Shown piece by piece: positions 36,305-43,429 of a DNA stretch of 64,000 bases. The notes under the pieces are model-generated. The model did not search any database and was not told the DNA's origin. It saw nothing but the letters and a program-made list of their open reading frames with translations. The stretch is taken from NCBI RefSeq assembly GCF_031458255.1, contig NZ_JAVDYC010000001.1, forward strand, positions 9,642,501 through 9,706,500. The letters are read 5' to 3'. The stretch's first letter is position 1. Each line of letters starts with the position of its first letter. The position numbers and the translations under genes were made by a program. This DNA comes from Catenuloplanes niger (GTDB lineage Bacteria; Actinomycetota; Actinomycetes; Mycobacteriales; Micromonosporaceae).

Positions 36305-37492
36305 ATGGACGGTCCGGAGAACACGCACCAGGCGCGCCTCCTCCGGCTGCTCCGCGACGACGGCGAGCGGTCCCGGGCCGAGCTCGGCGACGCGGTCGGC
36401 CTGTCCCGGTCCAAGGCCGCGGTCGAGGTGACCCGGCTCGCGGACCGCGGGCTCATCGAGGGTGGCGAACCCGCCGCGTCCCGGGGCGGGAGGCGCTCGT
36501 CCATCGTGCGGCTGGCCGCCGGCATGCGGTTCCTGAGCATCGCGCTCGGCGCGACCTCGCTGGAGGTGACGCTGACCGACGGCACCCTGCGCCCGGTCGC
36601 GCGCGTCACCGAGCAGGTCGACCTGCGGCGCGGGCCGGCCGCGGTGCTCGGCCGCGCCGTCGAGCTGACGGTCAAGGTGCGCGCGGAGGCCGGCGGCTTC
36701 CTGTGCGGCGCCGGCGTCGGCATCCCCGGCCCGGTCAGCTACGCCGAGGGCGTGCCGGTGTCGCCGCCGTTCCTGCCCGGCTGGGACCGGCACCCGGTGC
36801 GCGACCACCTCACGGCCGAGCTGGACTGCCCGGTGCTGGTCGACAACGACGTGAACCTGATGGCGCTCGGCGAGAAGCACGCCGGCATCGCCAAACCGTT
36901 CGACGACTTCCTGTTCGTCAAGATCGGCGCGGGGATCGGCGCCGGCATCGTGGTCGGCGGCACCGTCTACCGTGGCGCGAACGGCTGCGCCGGCGACATC
37001 GGGCACACCGCGGTCATGTCCGACGGACCACCACCACTGTGCGTGTGCGGGAACACCGGCTGCCTGGAGGCCCACTTCGGCGGCGCCGCACTCGCCCGCG
37101 ACGCCACCGCCGCGGCCGCGGCCGGCCGCTCCGACATCCTCGCGATGCGGCTCGCGGACGCCGGCACGCTCACCGCGCGTGACGTCACCGACGCGATGGC
37201 CGCCGGCGACCCGTTCGCCACCACGCTGGTCCGCGACGGCGGCCGCCGCGTCGGCCAGGTGCTGGCGAGCCTGGTCAGCTTCTTCAACCCCGGCATGATC
37301 GTGATCGGCGGCGGGCTGTCCGGCATGGGCCACGCACTGCTCGCCGAGATCCGCGGCGTGGTCTACCGATCGTCACTGCCGCTGGCCACCGGCGACATGC
37401 CGGTCGTCCTCTCCGAACTCGGCCCGGACGCGGCCTACCTCGGCGCCACCCGCATGATCAGCGACCACGTGCTGACCGGTCACACGACGTGA
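36305..37492 (+). CDS. ROK family transcriptional regulator homologue 2
   Basis: 395 aa from the ATG at 36305 (GTG 36296 is an alternative). N-terminal winged helix (RSRAELGDAVGLSRSKAAVE), ROK domain with GVGIPGPVSYAEG and zinc motif CVCGNTGCLEA. The phosphate-binding Asp of the DLGAT motif is replaced (IALGATS), so kinase activity is doubtful. Divergent from the import operon and paralogous to its internal ROK gene. Likely regulator of the shared intergenic region. Confidence 0.9.
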   Translation: MDGPENTHQARLLRLLRDDGERSRAELGDAVGLSRSKAAVEVTRLADRGLIEGGEPAASRGGRRSSIVRLAAGMRFLSIALGATSLEVTLTDGTLRPVARVTEQVDLRRGPAAVLGRAVELTVKVRAEAGGFLCGAGVGIPGPVSYAEGVPVSPPFLPGWDRHPVRDHLTAELDCPVLVDNDVNLMALGEKHAGIAKPFDDFLFVKIGAGIGAGIVVGGTVYRGANGCAGDIGHTAVMSDGPPPLCVCGNTGCLEAHFGGAALARDATAAAAAGRSDILAMRLADAGTLTARDVTDAMAAGDPFATTLVRDGGRRVGQVLASLVSFFNPGMIVIGGGLSGMGHALLAEIRGVVYRSSLPLATGDMPVVLSELGPDAAYLGATRMISDHVLTGHTT

Positions 37493-37887
37493 CGACACCC
37501 CCGCCGCACCACCCCACCCCGCACCGCGTGACGCCACGCCGGCGCGACCACCACGCCACGCGCGCAGCCGCACGGTCGCGGCGCGACACGAACGCCACCG
37601 CGCCACCGGCATGCCACCGCTGTCGCGGCACGCACGCGGCCGGCGGCGATCCCGCGGTGGCCGGCGGCCGGGTCGCGCGGGTGGCGTGGTGGTCGCGTCG
37701 GCGTGCCACCACGCTCGCGTAACGACACGGTGCTGCCGCATCCGCGACACGATGCGGCAATGCCGCAATCGCGGCACGACACAGTGCCGCCGCGGTCTCG
37801 ACCTGACGCGGGGGCGCCACGATCACGGCATATCCGGCTCCGCCGTGGTCGCGGCACGACACGGTCGCGGCGGGTGCCGCGACCGCG
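37493..37887. other. Gene-free low-complexity region
   Basis: No coding frame is convincing. The stretch is built from short repeats containing CGCGGCACGAC, GCGACACGA, CCGCGGTGGCC and CACCACGCCACGC words. Open frames on both strands are arginine/alanine-rich and shift frame freely between repeats. It lies between the 3' ends of two convergent genes (ROK, DMATS) and runs into repeat copy B. It may be a relic of repeat expansion. Confidence 0.55.
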
Positions 37888-38007
37888 CGGCGGAGGCCGC
37901 GCGGTGCGACGTTGACCACGGCGGAACCGGCAGGGAGGAGCCCTGGCGACGACCGGTGCCCGCGGGAGCATGCGGGCCGCGACCACGCCGGAAGCGGGAA
38001 AACGGCC
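37888..38007. repeat. Dispersed 120-bp intergenic repeat, copy B
   Basis: Aligns with 575-693 over its whole length with one single-base indel. The conserved hairpin core, GCCCGC-7 nt-GCGGGC, is at about 37958-37977. It is followed by T/G-rich DNA (GGCCTTTTGGGTTTGCC) unlike the surrounding sequence, which may mark an insertion edge. Both copies lie 3' of minus-strand genes in the same orientation relative to them. Confidence 0.6.
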
Positions 38008-38152
38008 TTTTGGGTTTGCCTCTTGGGTTTTGCCTTGTGCGTTGGGGCCCTGTGCGTGTTGGCCCTGCTCGCTCCGTTCCCTCGCATGCCGTTGTCCCGT
38101 CGCGCCGTGGGCGGGTGCGGTGGAGTGGCGGAGTATCGGTGGTGGGGCCGGG

Positions 38153-39352
38153 TTACAGCGGTACGCGGGGCCAGCCGTGGCCCGGCCGGGGTGCGTCGCC
38201 GGACGCGTGCACCGGTAGCCGGAAGTAGACGCCGATGTCCGCCGGGCCCGCGTCCCGGGTGCGGTAGCTGACGAGTTCGTGGACGCCGGACGTGGTCGCC
38301 ATCGGGGCGGGCGCGACCGCGTCCGCGACCCGGCGGTAGACGTCGGCGGGCGCGGCCTCGCGCGCCATCAGCGCGGTGATCCGGTCGGCGGCCTCGGCGT
38401 CGCTGCGCACGGCGCCCGGCAGGCGGAAGTAGACGTTGGCCTCGTCGGCGCAGTGCCGGCCGGCCCGGAACGCCAGGCCGGTCATCGGCTCGTTGTCGGG
38501 CATCGCCGGCTCACCGTCCGGCGTCCGGCCGTAGAGGTCCGCCGCCGCGTCCGCGATCCGCTCCGCGTCGTAGCTGCGGGCGAACGCGCCGAGCAGGTGG
38601 ATGCCGGCCAGGCCGGCCCCGCGGTGCCGGAAGTAGATCTTCGCGCGCGCGTGGGCGCCCGCGGCCAGGTCGAGTGCCACGTAGTCGAGCGCGATGCCGG
38701 CCGTGGCGAGCGCGTCGCGGGCCGCCGCGACCGGGGCCCACGCGGTGGTCAGGTCGAGGCGCTCCATCGCGCGGGTGACGGTCGTCCACTCGTGGCCGGT
38801 GCCGTTGACGTACGGGTTGAGGTAGACCTTGTAGTGCGGCGGTTGGTCCGGCCCGCAGGCCAGGGACAACCACACGCCGGAGCGGTACGCCGGCGGATCG
38901 TCCGAGGTGAACAGGTCCTCGACCGCCCGGTAGCCGTCGGTCGACACGCCGTCGCGGCCGGCCAGCGCGTGGACCATGGCCCGGCCGGCGTCCTGCACCG
39001 CCCGCGCCGCCGGGTCCGTGCCGACCGGTTCGAAGAGGACGCGCACCTCGGTGACGCCCTTGCGCCAGCTGACCGACAGTTCGGCCGGGAAACCGTCCCC
39101 GGACACGAACGACGGATATCGCGGCACCGTCTCTATCGGACGGTGCGCCCACGGGTACAGCATGTCGGCCAGGTGTGCGCGGACGTCCTCGCGCTCGCCG
39201 CCCGCCCAGGCGGCCGTGCAGACCCGGTCCCACAGGGAGGCGAGCAGGTCGGCGTGCGTGGTGTCCGGTGGGGCGCTGAACAGCTGCTGGTGCCGCACGG
39301 CGATCGCACGGCCGGACTTATCAGGCATAGCGGCACATTCTGCACCACTCAA
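38153..39352 (-). CDS. DMATS-type aromatic (indole) prenyltransferase
   Basis: About 390-399 aa, ABBA/PT-barrel prenyltransferase related to bacterial tryptophan dimethylallyltransferases. Supporting segments: KVYLNPYV, AKIYFRHRG and a C-terminal VSYRTRDAGPADIGVYFRLP, each part of the alternating beta strands with basic residues that bind the diphosphate. The start is uncertain: TTG 39350-39352 gives the longest frame and has GGAGGG 13 bases upstream; ATG 39326-39328 lacks a ribosome site. It is divergent from a flavin monooxygenase, the same pairing as the Streptomyces coelicolor IptA locus (SCO7467/SCO7468, recalled). Confidence 0.82.
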   Translation of the reverse strand: MSGAECAAMPDKSGRAIAVRHQQLFSAPPDTTHADLLASLWDRVCTAAWAGGEREDVRAHLADMLYPWAHRPIETVPRYPSFVSGDGFPAELSVSWRKGVTEVRVLFEPVGTDPAARAVQDAGRAMVHALAGRDGVSTDGYRAVEDLFTSDDPPAYRSGVWLSLACGPDQPPHYKVYLNPYVNGTGHEWTTVTRAMERLDLTTAWAPVAAARDALATAGIALDYVALDLAAGAHARAKIYFRHRGAGLAGIHLLGAFARSYDAERIADAAADLYGRTPDGEPAMPDNEPMTGLAFRAGRHCADEANVYFRLPGAVRSDAEAADRITALMAREAAPADVYRRVADAVAPAPMATTSGVHELVSYRTRDAGPADIGVYFRLPVHASGDAPRPGHGWPRVPL

Positions 39353-39388
39353 TCGAGCATGGTCACCCTCCGCGTGAGTCTTTGCACA

Positions 39389-39401
39389 ATCAGTACCTGA
39401 T
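39389..39401. promoter_or_regulatory. Palindrome between divergent prenyltransferase and monooxygenase genes
   Basis: Perfect ATCAG-TAC-CTGAT dyad, flanked by CACA on the left and TGTG two bases beyond on the right. It lies near the centre of the 133-bp divergent region and is a good candidate operator controlling both genes. No regulator gene is adjacent. Confidence 0.5.
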
Positions 39402-39485
39402 CGTGTGCTCAGTGGTTACGCATGTCCACGCTGGACGATACTCTCCGAACACGGCCGCTCGGAACGGATTCGTGGAGGAGTGCAA

Positions 39486-40760
39486 GTGACTGACCGCTCA
39501 GTCTGCGTCGTCGGTGCCGGACTCTCCGGGCTCGCGGTCAGCCGGGCGCTGCACCGCGCGGGTGTGCCGTTCGTCTGCGTCGAACGAGAGGCCGAGGTCG
39601 GCGGCATGTGGGCCCAGGCGGGCACCGGCCGGCGCGGTCCCGGGTACGCCAGCCTGCACCTGAACACCTCGAAGCGACTGACCGGCTACTCGGACACGCC
39701 GATGCCGGACGACTACCCGACCCATCCGGGCCACGCCCGGTTCGCCCGGTACCTGCGGGACTACGCCAAGGAGCACGGCCTGCTCGACCACGTCGAGACG
39801 CAGACCACTGTGGACTCCGCGCACCGGGACGCGGACGGCGGCTGGACCGTGGTCACCGGCGACGGCCGGGCCCGCCGGTTCAGCCACCTGGTCGTCGCGT
39901 CCGGCCTGCACCAGGACCCGCGCATGCCGGACGGCCACCGGGGTTTCACCGGTGAGGTGCTGCACACGATCGACTACCACGACAGCGCGCCGTTCGCCGG
40001 CAAGCGCGTGCTGGTGGTCGGCTTCGGCTCGTCCGCGGTCGACGTGGCCGGTGACCTGAGCCGGGTCGCCGAGACCACGCTGCTGTCCGTCCGGCGCGGC
40101 ATGCACGTCACCCCGAAACGGCTCTACGGCGTGCCGATCGACGAGATAGCCGACCAGCCCTGGTACGCCGAGCTCGGCCTCGCCGGTGCCCGCGCGTTCA
40201 TCCAGCGCACGCTGTGGACGATGCACGGCAACCTGACCGACTACGGCCTGCCGGAACCGGACCACGAGCTGTTCTCCGCCGGGCTGACCATCTCGGACAG
40301 CATCCTCAGCCAGATCAGCCACGGCCTGGTCACGCCGAGGCCCGGCATCGCGGGCTTCGACGGCCGGCGGGTGACGTTCACGGACGGACGCACGGACGAG
40401 GTCGACACGGTCATCTGGTGCACCGGCTACGCGCCGCGGTTCCCGTTCCTCCGGGCGGGCAGCGCCCGGGACCGGTCCGGGCGCATGCGCCTGTACAAGC
40501 GGATCGTGTCGGTGAACCAGCCCGGCCTGATGTTCGCCGGCATGGTCCGGCCGGTCGGCGCGATCACCCGCATCGTCGAGCTGCAGTCCCGGTGGATCGC
40601 CGGCGTGATCACCGGCGAGGTGCGGCTGCCGTCCACGACCACGATGCGCCGCGAGATCGCCACCTACCTCGCCGGGATCGCCGGCCAGTACGGCGCGGAC
40701 CCGTACAGCACGGTCCACGTCGACTTCGCCGCGTACGCCCGATCGCTGCGGGTCGGCTGA
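39486..40760 (+). CDS. Flavin-containing monooxygenase (FMO type)
   Basis: 424 aa. FAD site GAGLSGLAVSRALH, class-B FMO fingerprint-like region after DDYPTHPGHARFARYL, NADPH site VVGFGSSAVDVAGDL and the late WCTGYAPRFPF motif. GTG 39486 follows a strong GGAGGAG. Divergent from the DMATS gene; in the recalled S. coelicolor pair the monooxygenase oxidises the prenylated tryptophan-derived product, so the two enzymes here may make a prenyl-indole metabolite. Confidence 0.88.
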   Translation: MTDRSVCVVGAGLSGLAVSRALHRAGVPFVCVEREAEVGGMWAQAGTGRRGPGYASLHLNTSKRLTGYSDTPMPDDYPTHPGHARFARYLRDYAKEHGLLDHVETQTTVDSAHRDADGGWTVVTGDGRARRFSHLVVASGLHQDPRMPDGHRGFTGEVLHTIDYHDSAPFAGKRVLVVGFGSSAVDVAGDLSRVAETTLLSVRRGMHVTPKRLYGVPIDEIADQPWYAELGLAGARAFIQRTLWTMHGNLTDYGLPEPDHELFSAGLTISDSILSQISHGLVTPRPGIAGFDGRRVTFTDGRTDEVDTVIWCTGYAPRFPFLRAGSARDRSGRMRLYKRIVSVNQPGLMFAGMVRPVGAITRIVELQSRWIAGVITGEVRLPSTTTMRREIATYLAGIAGQYGADPYSTVHVDFAAYARSLRVG

Positions 40761-40772
40761 GCCACCGTCCGG

Positions 40773-41285
40773 TCACCCCACGACCACGACGACGAAGGCC
40801 GCCACGTAGGCGGCCGCGAACGTCGCCGGGATCCACTGCTCCAGGAACGTGAGCGGCAGGTGCCGGGATGCCGGCCGCTCGGCGGCCCACAGCGGTGAGG
40901 CCGGCAGACGCTGCTCGAGCACGCCGATGACCAGATACTTCGCCGCGTTGAGCCGACGGTACGACTGCAGGAGCGTGAACCAGGCCACGCACTGCAGCAG
41001 CAGAACAGAGAGCGGAATGAGGAGTGACACCGCCGGTGCGCCGGCGACCGTCCGGCCGAAGACTCCGGCGACCGTCACGACCAGTGTGTTGAGCGTCAGG
41101 AAGTAGGTGTTGGCGAGACCGCGCCGGGCACTGGTGCGGTCGGCCATCTCGACACACAGCTTGTACTGCTCCAGCACCGCAGCGTGGTACTTCTCCCCGG
41201 TGGTGTAGTCCCCGGTGCGGATGTCGGTCCAGACGGCGGTCCGGATCCGGACCGGCACGGCCGTCCGGCGGTCACCGCGGATCAC
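40773..41285 (-). CDS. Small multi-TM membrane effector (RipA/SLATT-like)
   Basis: 170 aa. A polar N-terminus with EQYKLCVEMADRTSARRG, then three hydrophobic segments (about 62-78, 86-106, 150-170). The EQYK..EMAD..S.RR..AN pattern before a TM helix recalls RipA-family/SLATT-type small membrane proteins found with sensors in bacterial immunity; this is recall and should be checked by profile search. The GTG start (41283-41285) overlaps the TGA of the TIR gene (GTGA), so the two proteins are made together. Probable membrane-permeabilising partner. Ends 12 bp from the convergent monooxygenase gene. Confidence 0.7.
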   Translation of the reverse strand: MIRGDRRTAVPVRIRTAVWTDIRTGDYTTGEKYHAAVLEQYKLCVEMADRTSARRGLANTYFLTLNTLVVTVAGVFGRTVAGAPAVSLLIPLSVLLLQCVAWFTLLQSYRRLNAAKYLVIGVLEQRLPASPLWAAERPASRHLPLTFLEQWIPATFAAAYVAAFVVVVVG

Positions 41286-41794
41286 CTCGAGGCACCGGGA
41301 AACGGCGGCCGGCGGCGCGGCCGTCGGCCGTGGATCGCCGCCGTCAGCCCGTCGACCAGCGTGCGCTCCGCGGCTTGCGGACCGAGGCCGAGCAGGTCGA
41401 TGTACACGATCGGACCGAACAGCCCCTCCGGCTCGCAGTCCTTCACCCGCACCGGCACCACCCGGCGGAAGGCGCCGTTCGGGTCGGTCCGCCACGCGGC
41501 GTGCAGCTCCGCGGCGCCGAACGAGGAGGCCTTCAGGTACGCATCGGAGAACACGGCGACGAACCGATCCGCCCGCCGCAGCCCGTCCTGCACCATCGCC
41601 ACCCAGTTGGTGCCGGCCACGAACTGGGTGCCCTGATACAGCGCCGTACACGGATCGCCCGCCACGTTGCGCACCTCGGGCACCAGTGCGTCGATCCAGT
41701 CCGCCCATTCCCGGTCGGAATCCGTGAAGCTGATGAAGAAATCGTACCGATCGAGACCGCCGCCGTCTGTGGTCGTGGGCATGTCGGCCAGCAT
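41282..41794 (-). CDS. TIR domain protein
   Basis: 170 aa. Residues 17-160 are a TIR fold: YDFFISFTDSDREWADWI, DALVPEV.., VFSDAYLKASSFGAAELHAAW, VVPVRVKDCEPEGL. The catalytic Glu expected for NADase activity is Glu96 in the SFGAAEL segment. ATG 41792-41794 has GGAGAG upstream; a GTG at 41842 would overlap the divergent Hsp70 start and is less likely. Divergent from Hsp70 with under 50 bp between start codons. Coupled downstream to the TM gene. Confidence 0.85.
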   Translation of the reverse strand: MLADMPTTTDGGGLDRYDFFISFTDSDREWADWIDALVPEVRNVAGDPCTALYQGTQFVAGTNWVAMVQDGLRRADRFVAVFSDAYLKASSFGAAELHAAWRTDPNGAFRRVVPVRVKDCEPEGLFGPIVYIDLLGLGPQAAERTLVDGLTAAIHGRRPRRRPPFPGASR

Positions 41795-41842
41795 ATTCTC
41801 TCCGTACACGGAATACCGTCCTCCGAGCGGAGAGAGGGACAC

Positions 41843-43429
41843 GTGACCACCTACGGAATTGATCTCGGTACCACCTACTCGTGCATAGCGCGAGTGGATG
41901 CGGAGGGCTCACCTGTCATTCTTCCCAATGCGATCGATCAGGAACTGACGCCGTCGGTGGTCTATTTCGCGTCGCGGTACCAGGTGAAGGTCGGAGAGGA
42001 GGCGAAGGACGCCGCGAAGACCGACCCCGAACGGGTGGTCAGTCTGATCAAGCGGCACATGGGCAGCGACACGGAACTGGAGTTCGACGGTGTCACGTAC
42101 ACCCCGGAGAGCGTGTCCGCGTTCATCATCCGGGACCTGGCCCGCCAGGCGGGCGGCGAGAGCGTACGGGACGTCGTCATCACGGTCCCCGCGTACTTCG
42201 GCGTGTCGGAGCGGCGCGCGACGCAGCTCGCCGGCGAGATCGCCAAGCTGAACGTGGTGAGCCTGGTGCCGGAGCCGGTCGCGGCGGCGCTGTACTACGG
42301 CGCGCTGCACGAGGGCGAGGACCGCACGATTCTGGTGTACGACCTGGGCGGCGGCACCTTCGACACCACCGTGATCCGCCTGGAGGGCGGTGACGTGACG
42401 GTCGTCTGCACGGACGGCGACCACCAGCTCGGCGGCGCGGACTGGGACGCCCGGATCGTGGACCACCTCAGCGAGTGCTTCATGTCCGAGTACCCGGACT
42501 CCGGCGCCGGGGACAGCGAGGAGTTCCTGCAACAGCTCGGGCTGCAGGCGGAGGCCCTGAAGAAGTCGCTGTCGACCCGGATCTCGGTGCGGGCCCCGAT
42601 CCGGTTCGACGGCCGGACGCTGCCGGCCGACCTGACCCGGGAGACGTTCGAGGAGATCACCGCGGACCTGCTGGCCCGCACGATCGACATCACCCGCCGT
42701 ACGTTGGCCACCGCCGACCGGACGCCCGACGCGGTGCTGCTGGTCGGCGGCTCGACGCACATGCCCGCGGTCACCCGGGCGCTGCGGTCCGCCTTCGGAT
42801 TCACGCCGCAGTTGCACGATCCGCACCTGGCCGTGGCCAAGGGCGCCGCCATGTTCGCGCTCCAGGAGACGATCCGGGTGCGGCTGCCGGAGACGGACGA
42901 ACAGGGCACCGACGACCCCGGCGCGATCCGCAAGGTCGCGGCGGACCTGGGGGTGGCACCGACCGCGGTCCGCGCCTGGCAGGGACGCAAGGTGACCATC
43001 GTGGTGCCGCGGGCGTTCGGCGTCGGTGTGGTGGCCCGGGACACCGACCCGAAGGACCACAAGCTGGAGGTCAGCCACGTGTTGATGCCGAACACGCCGC
43101 TGCCGTCCGACCGGGTCACCCGGCAGTACCAGACGGCGGTCACGAACCAGACCAGCATCCTGGTCCCGATCTATGAGCAGGCCGGCACCGAGGTCTCACA
43201 CCTGCTGGACGCGAACCGGAAGATCGGTGAGGGCACGATCAGCCGGCTCCCGCCGCTGCCGAAGGGCTCTCCGATCGACATCACCTTCTCGATGACCGAG
43301 GGCGGGCTGCTGACCGTGACGGCCGTGGAGCTGGTCACCGGCCAGGAGGTCCACATCGAGGTGCAGATCGGCGGGCTGGACGACAAGCGGGTGCGGGAGG
43401 CGACCGAGGCGGTGGACCGGCTGTCATGA
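41843..43429 (+). CDS. Hsp70-like chaperone, lidless (copy 1)
   Basis: 528 aa. Nucleotide-binding domain intact (GIDLGTTYSC, VYDLGGGTFDTTV, LVGGSTHMPAV). A 30-residue insert precedes the substrate-binding beta domain (VPRAFGVGVV, IGEGTISRLPPLPKGSPIDI, VTAVELVTGQE). The protein stops where DnaK would begin its helical lid, about 100 residues short. The GTG has GGAGAGAGGG upstream. Paralogue of the Hsp70 at 49373-50968. Its stop codon forms a shared palindrome TCATGA with the stop of the convergent TIR-CHAT gene. Confidence 0.9.
   Translation: MTTYGIDLGTTYSCIARVDAEGSPVILPNAIDQELTPSVVYFASRYQVKVGEEAKDAAKTDPERVVSLIKRHMGSDTELEFDGVTYTPESVSAFIIRDLARQAGGESVRDVVITVPAYFGVSERRATQLAGEIAKLNVVSLVPEPVAAALYYGALHEGEDRTILVYDLGGGTFDTTVIRLEGGDVTVVCTDGDHQLGGADWDARIVDHLSECFMSEYPDSGAGDSEEFLQQLGLQAEALKKSLSTRISVRAPIRFDGRTLPADLTRETFEEITADLLARTIDITRRTLATADRTPDAVLLVGGSTHMPAVTRALRSAFGFTPQLHDPHLAVAKGAAMFALQETIRVRLPETDEQGTDDPGAIRKVAADLGVAPTAVRAWQGRKVTIVVPRAFGVGVVARDTDPKDHKLEVSHVLMPNTPLPSDRVTRQYQTAVTNQTSILVPIYEQAGTEVSHLLDANRKIGEGTISRLPPLPKGSPIDITFSMTEGGLLTVTAVELVTGQEVHIEVQIGGLDDKRVREATEAVDRLS

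Noticed and set aside
37458-38228. Open frames in the low-complexity region
   Set aside because: Arg-rich in every frame, no consistent start or ribosome site; explained by short GC repeats.
38153-40760. Large secondary-metabolite cluster
   Set aside because: No PKS, NRPS, terpene cyclase or further tailoring genes adjacent; only the two-enzyme pair is supported.
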